Positions 1 to 9,317 are shown, numbered from the stretch's first letter. The stretch: 64,000 bases of DNA from Chloroflexaceae bacterium (GCA_028282325.1 JANQID010000061.1:1-64000), one strand, 5' to 3'. Made by a program: numbers and translations. Notes: generated by a model not told the origin, from the sequence alone.

Positions 1-97
1 CCCTGAGCGGAGCGAAGGGTCTCAGCGTCCCCGACAGCCGGGATTCTTCGCTGCGCTCAGAATGACCGCTTGCGGTAGATCCAAATTCGTTTGGTAG
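1..97 (+). repeat. Family 1 inverted-repeat element, copy A (cut by window edge)
   Basis: This is the right-hand part of a short non-coding element seen five times in the window. It starts inside the conserved CCCTGAGCGGAGCGAAGGG block, continues through the opposed block ATTCTTCGCTGCGCTCAGAA, and ends with the terminal repeat CGTTTGGTAG at 88-97. It is nearly identical to the same part of copy B (22754-22880), which shows recent spread. The left terminal repeat lies outside the window. It encodes nothing and ends about 20 bases before the pgsA promoter. Confidence 0.85.
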
Positions 98-115
98 CAG
101 CGCCGAGTGCGCCTG

Positions 116-124
116 TGCTATAAT
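116..124 (+). promoter_or_regulatory. Extended -10 promoter of pgsA
   Basis: TGCTATAAT is a perfect TG-n-TATAAT extended -10. No convincing -35 is present at the normal distance, which fits extended -10 promoters. Transcription would start near 131, giving a leader of about 40 bases before the ATG at 170. Confidence 0.6.
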
Positions 125-169
125 CCTGTCCAACGATAATTGTGCATCTTTGAAATCCCCGGACAGGTT

Positions 170-817
170 ATGTCGATCGCGCGCAGCCTCCCAAACATTC
201 TGAGCCTTTTTCGCATCGTGACTACGCCGCTCCTGGTCTGGTTGATTCTGGCGGGGACCGCTTCAGCCTATCTCTGGGCCGTCGGACTGCTTTTGTTGAT
301 GGCCATTAGCGACTTCGCCGATGGTCGCATTGCGCGACAGTTGAATGCCGTTTCACCGCTGGGCACTTTTCTCGATACGATCAGCGATAAGATTTTTGTT
401 GCAGGTACGCTGCTGCCGATGGCTGAAAGCGGCATGCTTTCGAGCTGGATTGCACTAATCATCATTGTGCGCGAGTTTATTATTTCCGGGTTGCGTTCCT
501 ACGCCGCCGCCGAGGGCAAGGTTATCTCGGCCGGCAAGTGGGGCAAACAAAAACTTGCCATAACCGTCACCGCGCTGGTCTGGCGGTTGCTCGCCGCCAG
601 CGCCGAGGCGGGCGGATTCCTGGCTACGTCTGGCGGCGGTGCGCTGGCGTTTTTGCTCAGCCTCTGGCCGATCCCAATGGCGCTGGCAGTTATCTGGACG
701 ATTTTCTCGGCGATTGACTATATCTGGAAGGCGTGGCCGTTGCTGCGGACAAGCTGGATTCCGTTTTCCAATGACGGCGAGACACCGACCCGGTCGGCTG
801 AAAAACCCCATGTCTAG
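170..817 (+). CDS. pgsA: CDP-alcohol phosphatidyltransferase, probable phosphatidylglycerophosphate synthase
   Basis: An integral membrane enzyme predicted to transfer a phosphatidyl group from CDP-diacylglycerol to glycerol-3-phosphate, the committed step to phosphatidylglycerol. The family signature D-x2-D-G-x2-A-R-x8-G-x3-D-x3-D is complete: D48, D51-G52, A55-R56, G65, D69, D73. Several hydrophobic segments surround it. I chose the ATG at 170, which is preceded by GGACAGG, over the in-frame TTG at 140. The protein is 215 residues, slightly longer than usual (about 180-200). The exact alcohol acceptor cannot be read from the motif, so a related transferase such as a cardiolipin or phosphatidylinositol-type synthase is possible, but the N-terminal sequence with NILSLFRI is typical of PgsA. 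Confidence 0.85.
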   Translation: MSIARSLPNILSLFRIVTTPLLVWLILAGTASAYLWAVGLLLLMAISDFADGRIARQLNAVSPLGTFLDTISDKIFVAGTLLPMAESGMLSSWIALIIIVREFIISGLRSYAAAEGKVISAGKWGKQKLAITVTALVWRLLAASAEAGGFLATSGGGALAFLLSLWPIPMALAVIWTIFSAIDYIWKAWPLLRTSWIPFSNDGETPTRSAEKPHV

Positions 818-1002
818 CGCACGTCTGTCTTGATGACGTCAGACCTTTTTCAGCATCGCTTCAGCCAAGAACGACGACACGTCGTCGTTCATATGTACAC
901 GGATTCTGAAGATCATGCTACGTCTGCTCTGATTGCATAACGTCAATTTGATGCGTGTCGTAGTGTCGGATAGCTGAAGGAAGCCAGGAAGGTCTTGGGC
1001 GT

Positions 1003-2304
1003 ATGTTACGTTGTTTCTGGAACATTATGCTTTTCTTGATGCCATTGGTTATATTAGCGCAACCCTCCGCCAGTGTGTCAGCGATAAACCAGGCTCCAGC
1101 TTCCTTGCAGCTCGATCGCAACCTGATGGGTATGGTTGCGCGTGATCCCTGGTATGAGTACGGCACGCATCCCGACTATCCGAATCAGCCCAACTACATC
1201 GCCCAGGAGCGTATGGGTCAGATATTGTCGCAACTCGGCGTGCGCTGGGTGCGTATCGAGTTTCGCGTCAATGGCTCTGATGTCGAAAGCCAGATCGCAC
1301 GCAACGACTATTTCATCAACAACGTCGCGCCGCGCTATGATCTCAAGGTGCTGGGCTTACTCAGCTTCGGTCTGGTGGCTGAACGTGATCCGCTCGATCC
1401 GAGATTTGGCCTGGTAGCGACATCTACATTCACCGATCCCGCCTATGGCGGCGGAGTCAACGATTATATGCGCACCTGGCTGGATCGCGCCCGCGCCGTG
1501 GTTAGCCGTTACAAAGGCAAGATTGCCGCCTATGAAATTCTCAACGAGCAGAATCGCCTCAACGCGGCGGGTGAAGGCATTTCAGCTACCGTGGCGGCGC
1601 GTCTGCACACCAAGTTCTATCGCTTTTTCCGGCAAGTTGACCGCGATGCCGGAGACGATCAGGAGTGGCGCGACAACATATATATCGTCCTTGGCGGTTT
1701 GCATCCGAAAGGCACCGGCAAACCCGGCAGCAAAGACTACGTTTCCGACCGCGAGTATGTGCGACAGAGCTATGCCTCCGATGGATTTGTGAGCTATCGC
1801 CAGACGTATGGTCAATTTCCCATTGACGGTCTGGGCTACCACCCCTATCCTGAAGAAATCCGCCTCAGCCTCCAGAGCGATATGGATCTGATCACGTCGC
1901 GTATGCAAGAGATGCGTAATCTGCTGGCGACTGAATTAGATGATCCGCTGCGGCCATTCTGGATTACCGAGATCGGATACAATGTCGCTTTTGGTCGTCA
2001 GACGGAGCGAGGCCAGGTCGATTTTATGCGCGCGGTCTACACCACTCTTGCCGCGCGGGGAGATGTCGCGACGATCTTCTGGTTCAAATACGAAGATTTC
2101 CCGCCTGCCTCCGGGCCGAACGCCCAACAATGGGGCGTGGTCTCCATTCCCTTCACTGAGAGCGCCGATTGTCCCGGCGGCGCGTGCTATGACGTTGCCG
2201 GCGAGCCGGAGCGCTGGCGACCATCCTTCTGGACTTACCGCGAACTTTCAGGAGTTTCAGAAGCGCCGGTAGAGCGTGTGTTCCTGCCAATCGTGCATCG
2301 TTGA
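1003..2304 (+). CDS. Secreted clan GH-A glycoside hydrolase-like protein
   Basis: A 433-residue exported protein with a signal peptide (residues 1-27, hydrophobic core FWNIMLFLMPLVILA) and a predicted TIM barrel. Two glutamates fit the catalytic pair of clan GH-A glycosidases: N181-E182 in YEILNEQN (acid/base) and E323 in FWITEIGYN (nucleophile). The nearest families by eye are GH5/GH39-like proteins, but I cannot assign the family or the sugar. GGAAGG upstream of the ATG is a fair ribosome site. The chain ends in VFLPIVHR, a short hydrophobic tail also hinted at in the small secreted protein at 30320-30553. It stands between pgsA and a glycosyltransferase, so a role in surface glycans is plausible. 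Confidence 0.7.
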   Translation: MLRCFWNIMLFLMPLVILAQPSASVSAINQAPASLQLDRNLMGMVARDPWYEYGTHPDYPNQPNYIAQERMGQILSQLGVRWVRIEFRVNGSDVESQIARNDYFINNVAPRYDLKVLGLLSFGLVAERDPLDPRFGLVATSTFTDPAYGGGVNDYMRTWLDRARAVVSRYKGKIAAYEILNEQNRLNAAGEGISATVAARLHTKFYRFFRQVDRDAGDDQEWRDNIYIVLGGLHPKGTGKPGSKDYVSDREYVRQSYASDGFVSYRQTYGQFPIDGLGYHPYPEEIRLSLQSDMDLITSRMQEMRNLLATELDDPLRPFWITEIGYNVAFGRQTERGQVDFMRAVYTTLAARGDVATIFWFKYEDFPPASGPNAQQWGVVSIPFTESADCPGGACYDVAGEPERWRPSFWTYRELSGVSEAPVERVFLPIVHR

Positions 2305-2330
2305 CCAGGCGAGGAGAAGCCGGTTATCTG

Positions 2331-2339
2331 TGCTATAAT
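2331..2339 (+). promoter_or_regulatory. Extended -10 promoter of the PMT-type transferase
   Basis: TGCTATAAT, identical to the pgsA element, lies in the short gap between the preceding stop codon and the next gene. No -35 at the usual spacing is seen. Confidence 0.55.
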
Positions 2340-2374
2340 CGCCCGGATTGGCAACTCATCTGGTAGATGTGCTT

Positions 2375-4432
2375 ATGGAACTGTCGCAGGCGCAACCTGC
2401 GTTGCGAGCGCGCACGCAGGCCGATATGCAGCGAAATGTTATCCTCGTCATCCTGCTTCTGATCATCGGGATCACCGCTGCAATTCCGCGCGCCGCCGGT
2501 CTGGCCGATTTCCTGACTACCGATGAGGCCTATCACTGGATTCGCCGCACCGAGCGTTTTCAGCTTGCGGTTGGCGAGGGCCTTTGGATTGACACGATCC
2601 AGTCCGGGCATCCCGGTGTCACGCTGATGTGGGTCGGCAGTCTGGGATTACAGATCGAGAGCTTTGCCGCCAACCAGGACTGGACGCAGATCGCTTCCCG
2701 GCTCGAACATCTGGCCTGGATGCGTTTGCCCGTCACGTTGCTGCACGCGCTCTGCGTTCTCGCGGGCTATGGGCTGATGCGTCGCCTGGTGCGCTCCGAG
2801 ACCGCGCTGGTCGCCGCGCTGCTGTGGGCCACGTCGCCATATCTGATCGCCCACGGACGGTTGTTGCACCTCGATGGATTGCTGACCGATTTTGTCACGT
2901 TGAGTTTGTTGTTGCTGTTGGGCGCAGTTCACGCGGATCGTGATGCGCGCTCGCTTGGCCGCTGGTCATTGCTCGGAGCGGGCATCTGTGCGGGCCTCGC
3001 CTTGCTGACCAAAGGTCCGGCGCTGATTGCGCTTCCCGTCGCGGGGTTGTTGCTGTTCTGGCAGATCGATGCGCCGAGTCTTGCGCGCCGTTTTGGGCGT
3101 TCAATCGGCTGGTACACGCTCTGGCTGGCTTCCGCCCTGGCGGTGGTCTGGCTGCTCTGGCCGGCGCTCTGGGTTGATCCGGCGCAGGCGTTGGGGCGTT
3201 ACTTCGGCGAAATTCTCGACAACGGCGGTCGCCCCAACGGCGACGGGCAGTTCTTTCTCGGCGCGGCGGTCGGAGATCCGGGCGCGCTATTTTATATCGT
3301 CGCCGATCTGTTTCGCCTGGCGCCGCTGGAATTGATCGGGCTGCTGGCGTTTCCGCTGGCCTTGTGGCGGCGCGACGCCGAACAACACCCGGCGGAACGA
3401 CAGGCGTTGCTGGGCTTGCTGGCCTTCGCGGCCTTCTGGACGCTGGTTATGACGCTGGGGCCGAAGAAGTTTGACCGCTATGTGTTGCCGACCTGGCCCG
3501 CCTTGATGCTGCTTGCCGCTGCTGGTTTGACCGCGATGTTCGATCGGTTCAATCGCCTGGCCCCGGTCTCCATCGCGCGGCGCGCGACGCCATTGCTCGG
3601 ATTGGCGCTGGTGTTGGCGGCCCAGGCGTCGATCCTGGCGTGGTATCATCCATACTACTTGAGCTATTACAACCCGCTGCTGGGCGGTGGACCGGCGGCG
3701 CAACGCACAGTGCTGATCGGTTGGGGCGAGGGGATGGACCAGGTCGGCGCGTATTTGCGCACGCGCCCCGATATTGATTACGGGCCGACACTCGCGGCGC
3801 TGCCGCCCACGCTGCAACCGTTTATTCCTGTGCCGGTGAAAGATGTGTTCACGCTAGGCCAGGCGCCGGCGAACTACGCGGTCGTCTATCTGGAATCGAT
3901 CCAGCGCGGTGCGTATCCGGAGATCTACAGCGAAATTCAACAAACGCAGCCGCTGCATCGCGTCGAAATCCACGGCATCGAGTATGCGCGCATTCATCAA
4001 CTTCCCAGGCCGTTTGCCATGCCAGTTGGCGCGCAGTTCGGCGCGGCGTTGCATCTGCGCGGCGTCACGATCAAGCAAGAAGCGGGGCGGCTGGTCGTCA
4101 TTCCGTCGTGGGATGTACAGGCTGCGCCCGCTGCCGATTACCTTATGTTTGTACATCTGCTCGATGCGCAAGGGCAGCGGGTGGCTCAGATCGACGCTCC
4201 GCCCGGCGGGGCCGAATTGCCGCCGACCGGCGCCTGGGAGGCCGGTCAGCAGATCGCGGTGCCGCTGCCTGTTGCGCTGCCCACGAGCCTGCCGTCGGGC
4301 GAGTACCGGCTGGCGGTCGGTCTCTACGATTCGGCGACGGGCGCGCGATTGCCGCTGATCGTCGGCGTCGGGGCCGACCCGGCGCTGGCCGGCCCCGACG
4401 CATTGCTGCTAGACAGCATAACGTTGCCGTAA
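2375..4432 (+). CDS. PMT/ArnT-type membrane glycosyltransferase
   Basis: A large polytopic membrane protein of the GT-C fold (dolichyl-phosphate-mannose mannosyltransferase / ArnT group), which moves sugars from polyprenyl-phosphate donors to outward-facing acceptors. After the first membrane helix (about residues 20-35) comes a periplasmic loop with TTDEAYHW, matching the acidic D-E loop used in catalysis by this superfamily. About ten more hydrophobic segments follow. From around residue 480 a soluble domain follows, ending in a beta-rich module. The ATG at 2375 is my choice; a later ATG at 2429 and an earlier TTG at 2348 are alternatives. Acceptor and sugar are unknown. The flippase-like gene directly downstream suggests a shared envelope glycan or glycolipid job. 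Confidence 0.75.
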   Translation: MELSQAQPALRARTQADMQRNVILVILLLIIGITAAIPRAAGLADFLTTDEAYHWIRRTERFQLAVGEGLWIDTIQSGHPGVTLMWVGSLGLQIESFAANQDWTQIASRLEHLAWMRLPVTLLHALCVLAGYGLMRRLVRSETALVAALLWATSPYLIAHGRLLHLDGLLTDFVTLSLLLLLGAVHADRDARSLGRWSLLGAGICAGLALLTKGPALIALPVAGLLLFWQIDAPSLARRFGRSIGWYTLWLASALAVVWLLWPALWVDPAQALGRYFGEILDNGGRPNGDGQFFLGAAVGDPGALFYIVADLFRLAPLELIGLLAFPLALWRRDAEQHPAERQALLGLLAFAAFWTLVMTLGPKKFDRYVLPTWPALMLLAAAGLTAMFDRFNRLAPVSIARRATPLLGLALVLAAQASILAWYHPYYLSYYNPLLGGGPAAQRTVLIGWGEGMDQVGAYLRTRPDIDYGPTLAALPPTLQPFIPVPVKDVFTLGQAPANYAVVYLESIQRGAYPEIYSEIQQTQPLHRVEIHGIEYARIHQLPRPFAMPVGAQFGAALHLRGVTIKQEAGRLVVIPSWDVQAAPAADYLMFVHLLDAQGQRVAQIDAPPGGAELPPTGAWEAGQQIAVPLPVALPTSLPSGEYRLAVGLYDSATGARLPLIVGVGADPALAGPDALLLDSITLP

Positions 4433-4534
4433 GATCATCGAGAAGAAGCTTGCGATGGTGCGAAGAGGCGACGATCATCGCGGTATCTGAGATGTGCCTC
4501 ATCGCATCCATATCACATTCTAATACAGAGACTT

Positions 4535-5554
4535 ATGCGTCTTGCTTTCAATTGGCGGCGTTTGCTAACGCCGTTTCGCTTCCTGATCAGCGGCGGGCTG
4601 CTCGTCTTCCTGATCTGGCAATCAAATCCGGTGTTGGTCTGGGAGGCCTGGAAGTCTGCCGATCTGCGCTTTATCGCGCTGGCTTTTGTGTTGCAACTGC
4701 TTGGCGTGATGGTTAGCGCCGCCAAGTGGAATGTGTTGTTGCACGCCCGCCGGCAAGGTCAGCCATACATCTGGACATTGGGCGTCTATCTGGCGGGTCA
4801 ATTCGCCAACAACTTCCTGCCCACCGCCGTCGGCGGCGATGCGGTCAAAATCGTCCAGCTCGGGCGGCGCATCGGCAGCTTCAGCGAAGCCAGCGCCTCG
4901 GTGTTTATGGAACGACTGACCGGGTTTGTCGCGCTCAGCCTGATCGCAAATATCGCGCTGGCGCTAACCTACACCAGCGCCTTTGGCACGCATCTGGCCA
5001 CCGACCCGATGTTGCAATGGGTCACGGCCATTTTCGCCCTGGCCGCTATCGCGACGGTCATCGCTTCGTTCAGTGCGCCGCGGCTGCTGCGTATGTTCGG
5101 CCGGCGCTTGCCCGATGTCATACGCGGACCGCTTCAAAAGATCGCCGAAGCGCTTGCCGAGTACGCGCCACAAAAGCTGGTTATGGCGCAAGTGCTGGGA
5201 TTGTCGTTTCTCTTTCATGCCTGCTGGATCAGTTCACACCTCGCCGTCGGCATGGCGCTTGGCATTCAGGCGCCGCCGCTGATCTATGCATTGATGGTGC
5301 CGATCACGGATATCGTCGGGCTGGCGCCGATATTCGTCAACAATGTCGGCGCACGTGATCTGGTGTTTACGCTTTATCTCTCGCAAGTCGGCGTTCCCTC
5401 GGCGTTGGCTATCGCGCTGGCATTCATCGTCTTCACCGTACGTCTGGTCGTGAGTTCGCTCGGCGGTCTGGCGGCGCTCTTTGGCGGTGCGGATTTGAAG
5501 ATCAGCCAGGCTGAAACCGATGCTCAGACCGCGGATTCGCGGCGCGTGACTTAG
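4535..5554 (+). CDS. Lysylphosphatidylglycerol synthase TM region / UPF0104 family flippase-like protein
   Basis: A 339-residue membrane protein with about eight hydrophobic segments. Signature pieces of the family are clear: NNFLPTAVGGDAVKIVQLGR (near residues 90-110), FMERLTGF, and VNNVGARDLVFTLYL near the C terminus. Relatives (AglD/MprF N-terminal type, PF03706) are thought to move or modify lipid-linked molecules; no soluble aminoacyl transferase domain is attached, so lysylation of lipid is unlikely. It follows the PMT-type gene by about 100 bases on the same strand, consistent with glycolipid export (inference). The ribosome site is weak. Confidence 0.75.
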   Translation: MRLAFNWRRLLTPFRFLISGGLLVFLIWQSNPVLVWEAWKSADLRFIALAFVLQLLGVMVSAAKWNVLLHARRQGQPYIWTLGVYLAGQFANNFLPTAVGGDAVKIVQLGRRIGSFSEASASVFMERLTGFVALSLIANIALALTYTSAFGTHLATDPMLQWVTAIFALAAIATVIASFSAPRLLRMFGRRLPDVIRGPLQKIAEALAEYAPQKLVMAQVLGLSFLFHACWISSHLAVGMALGIQAPPLIYALMVPITDIVGLAPIFVNNVGARDLVFTLYLSQVGVPSALAIALAFIVFTVRLVVSSLGGLAALFGGADLKISQAETDAQTADSRRVT

Positions 5555-5693
5555 CGCTTCCACGACGCTCCCCGTTGCTACGGCTCGCAGCAAGGGCGAA
5601 ACGTCTTTTGCCCCTGGCAACGATCATATCGACATAAACCGCGTATAATAGGCGTAAATCTGAAAGTTTGCCCTGACAAGGGATCATACGACT

Positions 5694-7037
5694 ATGGCTC
5701 AATCAATTGTCGCGATTGTGGGCCGACCGAACGTCGGCAAATCCACATTTTTTAACCGCTTGATCGGTGAGCGGCGTGCCATCATCGAGGATGTACCCGG
5801 CACCACGCGTGATCGTCTCTACGGTACGACCGAGTGGAATGGCATCGAATTCACCGTCGTGGATACCGCCGGACTGTTGTTCGAAGAAGAAGATCCTGCG
5901 CTGCCGCTGGCGGAAATCGCTCGCCGTACGCGCGAGCAAGCCGAGCTTGCAATCAATGAAGCCGATGCGATCATCTTTATGGTTGACGGTCGTGAAGGCG
6001 TCACCGCCGCCGACAGTGAAGTCGCCGAGGTGTTGCGCCGTACCAGCAAGCCGGTGATCCTTGCGGTGAACAAAGCCGATAGCCAGGAGCGTGCATTGAA
6101 TGCCGTCGAGTTCTACGAATTGAGCCTGGGCGACCCCATTCCGATGAGTGCGTACCATAGCCTCGGCACCGGCGATGTGCTTGACCGCGTCACCGAAGTG
6201 TTGCCGTATACGCCGCCCGATGATACTCCCGACGACCGGGTGCGCGTCACGATTGTGGGCCGACCGAACGTCGGCAAGTCCAGCCTGCTCAACCGGATAC
6301 TCGGCCAGGAGCGCAGCGTCGTTAGCAGTGTGCCGGGCACAACGCGCGATAGCATCGACACCGATCTTGTGTACAAAGGCCAGCGCATCACCCTGATCGA
6401 CACGGCGGGAATCCGTCGTTCGGGCCGGGTTGAGCGCGGCATCGAGAAATACAGCGTGTTGCGCGCGTTACGCGCCATCGAACGTTGCGATGTCGCTCTC
6501 TTGCTGATCGACGCGACCGAAGGGGTGACAGCTCAGGATACGCATGTTGCCGGGATGATCCTGGAGGCCAAAAAGGGCGTGGCGATCCTGGTCAACAAAT
6601 GGGATACGATTGAAAAAGACAACGACACGTTCAACGCGTACATCGATCGGGTCAAGGAAGCGTTCAAGTTTATGGACTACGCGCCGATCGTATTCATCTC
6701 GGCGCTGACCGGCCAGCGGGTCAACCGTATCCTCGATTTTGTGCTGGAGATCGCCGACGAACGGCGCAAACGCATCCCCACCAGCGAGCTGAACGAGCTG
6801 CTGCGTGCGGCGGTGCGCGACCAACCGCCGATGGCGATGAAGAAAGGCGCTCACTTGCGCATCTACTACACAACCCAGCCGCAGATCGAGCCGCCGGTGT
6901 TTCTGTTCTTTGCCAACGATGCCGAGATGGTACACTGGTCCTACGGGCGCTATCTGGAGAATCGCATCCGCGAGCGCTATAACTTCGGCGGCACTCCGAT
7001 CATCATCGTCTTCCGCAGTCGCGAGGAGAAGAAATAG
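5694..7037 (+). CDS. der: Ribosome biogenesis GTPase Der (EngA)
   Basis: An essential GTPase that helps assemble the 50S ribosomal subunit. Two tandem G domains are visible, each with its own P-loop GRPNVGKS (first at residues 10-17, second near 188-195), switch II DTAG motifs and NKxD specificity motifs (NKAD and NKWD). A C-terminal KH-like domain rich in basic residues ends the protein at 447 residues, normal for the family (430-490). The start has a good AAGGGA site ten bases upstream. A TATAAT at 5644-5649 lies upstream without an obvious -35. Confidence 0.97.
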   Translation: MAQSIVAIVGRPNVGKSTFFNRLIGERRAIIEDVPGTTRDRLYGTTEWNGIEFTVVDTAGLLFEEEDPALPLAEIARRTREQAELAINEADAIIFMVDGREGVTAADSEVAEVLRRTSKPVILAVNKADSQERALNAVEFYELSLGDPIPMSAYHSLGTGDVLDRVTEVLPYTPPDDTPDDRVRVTIVGRPNVGKSSLLNRILGQERSVVSSVPGTTRDSIDTDLVYKGQRITLIDTAGIRRSGRVERGIEKYSVLRALRAIERCDVALLLIDATEGVTAQDTHVAGMILEAKKGVAILVNKWDTIEKDNDTFNAYIDRVKEAFKFMDYAPIVFISALTGQRVNRILDFVLEIADERRKRIPTSELNELLRAAVRDQPPMAMKKGAHLRIYYTTQPQIEPPVFLFFANDAEMVHWSYGRYLENRIRERYNFGGTPIIIVFRSREEKK

Positions 7038-7151
7038 CGTGCGGGCCGGACAGCGAGTGATGCCAAGCTTGGTTAATGGTGATCCCAAGACTTAGCCAGA
7101 CGCGCGACAACGGCCAGGCGAGTAAATTCGAGGCAGATTTCACAAAAAACC

Positions 7152-7180
7152 TTGAAACCCGCGCTCCCCCGTGGTATTCT
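7152..7180 (+). promoter_or_regulatory. Sigma-70 type promoter of the 7228 gene
   Basis: TTGAAA (7152-7157), a 17-base spacer, and TATTCT (7175-7180) preceded by TGG. Transcription would start near 7187, about 40 bases before the ATG. Confidence 0.6.
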
Positions 7181-7227
7181 GATACTAACCAGGTGATCGG
7201 TATGGAAACTCGAAGGAGCGTTTCATT

Positions 7228-7608
7228 ATGGCGAAGATAGCGATCGGATTTGGATCGTTGCTGACCCTTATCGGTGTCGGATCATATTTTGGAACCGGGC
7301 AATCGAGCATTACTGCGCTGATCCCGGCGTTTTTCGGTTTGCCTATTGCATTGCTCGGCGTTGCGGCGCTGAAGGAGAGTCTGCGCAAGCACGCAATGCA
7401 TGCTGCTGTGGCGTTGAGTCTGCTAGGATTTCTCGGCACGGCGAGCAGTTTTCCCAAAGCAATCACTCTGGCGATCGGCGGCGCTGTTGATCGCCCCTTT
7501 GCCGTAGTAGTGCAGTTCGTGATGGCGCTCGGATGCGCGGCGTTTGTGGGGATGGGCGTCTGGTCGTTTGTGCAAGCGCGTCGGCAGCGCCAACAGGCGG
7601 CGGCCTGA
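7228..7608 (+). CDS. Small four-helix membrane protein, unknown function
   Basis: A 126-residue protein with four hydrophobic stretches (about residues 5-22, 30-48, 58-75, 90-115) and a basic, glutamine-rich C terminus (QARRQRQQ) expected to stay in the cytoplasm. AAGGAG lies nine bases before the ATG. It has its own promoter and no operon partner. I recognise the general layout of small uncharacterised bacterial membrane proteins but no named family. Codon usage looks like the neighbours. Confidence 0.7.
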   Translation: MAKIAIGFGSLLTLIGVGSYFGTGQSSITALIPAFFGLPIALLGVAALKESLRKHAMHAAVALSLLGFLGTASSFPKAITLAIGGAVDRPFAVVVQFVMALGCAAFVGMGVWSFVQARRQRQQAAA

Positions 7609-7806
7609 GCCGGCAAGCCGGACTCGCTCGGTACAGCGTTTTCATCGGGCGCGGCGCAGTCTTCAGGCTCTCAGGTATACCCCCATAACCGCTTCATTCC
7701 AGATGAAGCAGCCGCTTTAACATCCCGCGTGATGTTCATATCGCGCGGGATTTGCATTTCTCGCAAACTGCAATATCAGCGCACAGATCGTATCGATATC
7801 CGGCAA

Positions 7807-8667
7807 TCAGGAAGCAGGCTTGGCGGCGCGCACAAAGGTGCTGGCGAAACGACTGATGATTTGCGCGGCAACGTCCTCACCCATCCACGAAAGCAAACTC
7901 TGCTGCGACGATGGCAGATCGCTCAGGCTGAAACGGCGCGTCACTTTCATCTCAACACCGTTGAACCCGGCCCCGATCAGCCCATCGCGATACTCAGCAT
8001 CGGTCGACGCTCCGGCGAGGCAGCCTGCCCACGACGATAGATCACGCCGCGTTTCAATGTCGTCCGGCACGCTTGCGGGCAAGCCGCCGTGAATGATTAC
8101 ATCGGCGACGGCGAAACGTCCACCCGGCTTGAGTACGCGAAATGCCTCGCGGAAGAGCGGTTCCTTGTCCGGCAAAAGATTGATCGCGAAGTTCGAGATG
8201 ATTACATCCACGCATGCATCGGCCAGAGGCAGGGCTGCCATATCGCCGTTTATGAATGCGACATTCTTCACTTCAGCTTCATCGGCGATGCTCTGGGCCA
8301 GTTTTACCATCGTGTCGATCATGTCAACCCCATAGGCAAAACCGGTTTTGCCGATATGGCGCGTCGCGAAAAACACGTCAATGCCGCCGCCGCAGCCCAG
8401 ATCGAGAACCGTTTCGCCGGGTTGCAATCCGGCCATTGCCGTCGGGTGACCGCATCCCAACGCTGCTTGCATCGCTCGATCCGGAACTTGCATCAGTTCG
8501 TAGGCCGGATAAATATCGCGTGTGATCGGATCCGTCGCCTTGTCGCCGCTCGAGTCGCCGGAGCAGCACACTCCGGTCAGACCGTTCATCACATCAAGCG
8601 CAATCGCTTCATAGCGTGCGCGCACTACCTCGACGATTGCTTCGTATACAGCGGGATTGACAGTCAT
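7807..8667 (-). CDS. ArsM-like SAM-dependent methyltransferase lacking one arsenic-binding cysteine
   Basis: A 286-residue class I methyltransferase. The SAM loop DLGCGGGIDVFF (from residue 89) and the phrase YGVDMIDTM are typical of arsenite methyltransferases (ArsM). ArsM binds As(III) with conserved cysteines: one near the N terminus (here C34-C35), one in an I-S-N-C motif, and one in a G-C-x-x-G-A motif (here C216). At the second position this protein has F160 (ISNFAINLLPDK), so one of the key thiols is missing. Arsenic methylation is therefore uncertain; another thiol-bound metalloid or small molecule may be the substrate. A GAGGT site precedes the ATG. It is divergent from the copper-handling genes, and no arsR gene is nearby. 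Confidence 0.75.
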   Translation of the reverse strand: MTVNPAVYEAIVEVVRARYEAIALDVMNGLTGVCCSGDSSGDKATDPITRDIYPAYELMQVPDRAMQAALGCGHPTAMAGLQPGETVLDLGCGGGIDVFFATRHIGKTGFAYGVDMIDTMVKLAQSIADEAEVKNVAFINGDMAALPLADACVDVIISNFAINLLPDKEPLFREAFRVLKPGGRFAVADVIIHGGLPASVPDDIETRRDLSSWAGCLAGASTDAEYRDGLIGAGFNGVEMKVTRRFSLSDLPSSQQSLLSWMGEDVAAQIISRFASTFVRAAKPAS

Positions 8668-8783
8668 ACACTACCTCGCTAGTTTACAAGCTTTTTCTTC
8701 ACAGGGGATTGAACGCGCTCATTGTACCCGCATCGCGCTTTCTGCGCCAGATCGAGTCGTCGCTTGCCGCGCCCTTCGCTTCA

Positions 8784-8792
8784 TGTTAGAAT
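8784..8792 (+). promoter_or_regulatory. Extended -10 promoter of the copper-handling group
   Basis: TGTTAGAAT fits TG-n-TAnAAT. Transcription would start close to 8800, right at the ATG at 8803, so that gene may have a very short leader. Confidence 0.45.
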
Positions 8793-8802
8793 ATCTGTGA
8801 CG

Positions 8803-9240
8803 ATGTTCACTAATATCATCTTCGCCCAACCCAATCACCGATACCGGCGCTTCATTCGTCGCTCCGCCATACATTGGCAAGCTATGTTTCTTCAGGGATC
8901 GACGGTTGCCGTTGCACTCACGCTTGCTGCGCTCAATCCGCTGGCGTGCGCGTTGCATTGCCACATCGGCTTGTTGATCGCATCGGCAGATGGCTCAATC
9001 GCCGTTGCCGACGAACGATCACTGTTTCTCTGCAACTATCACGCTGACGCCGCTGCTGACGCGGCTCCAACGCCGCTCGATCAGCGCTTGATGCGCGCGT
9101 TGCTGGAGATTGCGCCGCCGTTGAGCGGGCTGGCCTTACCTACACCTGACCTGATCGCGGCGCTGGAATCGGTGCGCAGTCCCGATTGCGCTGCCAACGC
9201 TCCCGCGCCGCCCGCCCCGCCGCCGCGTCTCGCGATCTGA
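8803..9240 (+). CDS. Small Cys/His-containing exported protein of a copper gene group
   Basis: A 145-residue protein with no family I can name. Residues 27-52 form a hydrophobic segment ending in PLACALHCHIGLL, which places two Cys and two His beside the membrane exit and looks like a metal site. A later lone Cys (LFLCNYH) and a C-terminal Pro/Ala-rich tail follow. The ATG at 8803 fits the promoter at 8784-8792; an internal ATG at 8881 would make it start directly with the hydrophobic segment. The next genes on the strand are PCu(A)C and SCO1, so a role in copper handling is a reasonable inference, comparable to small DUF2946-type proteins. Confidence 0.6.
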   Translation: MFTNIIFAQPNHRYRRFIRRSAIHWQAMFLQGSTVAVALTLAALNPLACALHCHIGLLIASADGSIAVADERSLFLCNYHADAAADAAPTPLDQRLMRALLEIAPPLSGLALPTPDLIAALESVRSPDCAANAPAPPAPPPRLAI

Positions 9241-9317
9241 AACCGACGAACGTTGTAGCAGCTTCTTGAACGGTTCGTTTGCCATCGAAGGCTTGAAGTA
9301 TCAGGAAAGGACATCAT

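Noticed and set aside
3287-3817. Long minus-strand open frame (176 codons) opposite the PMT-type gene
   Set aside because: It is a shadow of a G+C-rich coding strand: Arg/Gln-rich, no ribosome site, no known motif.
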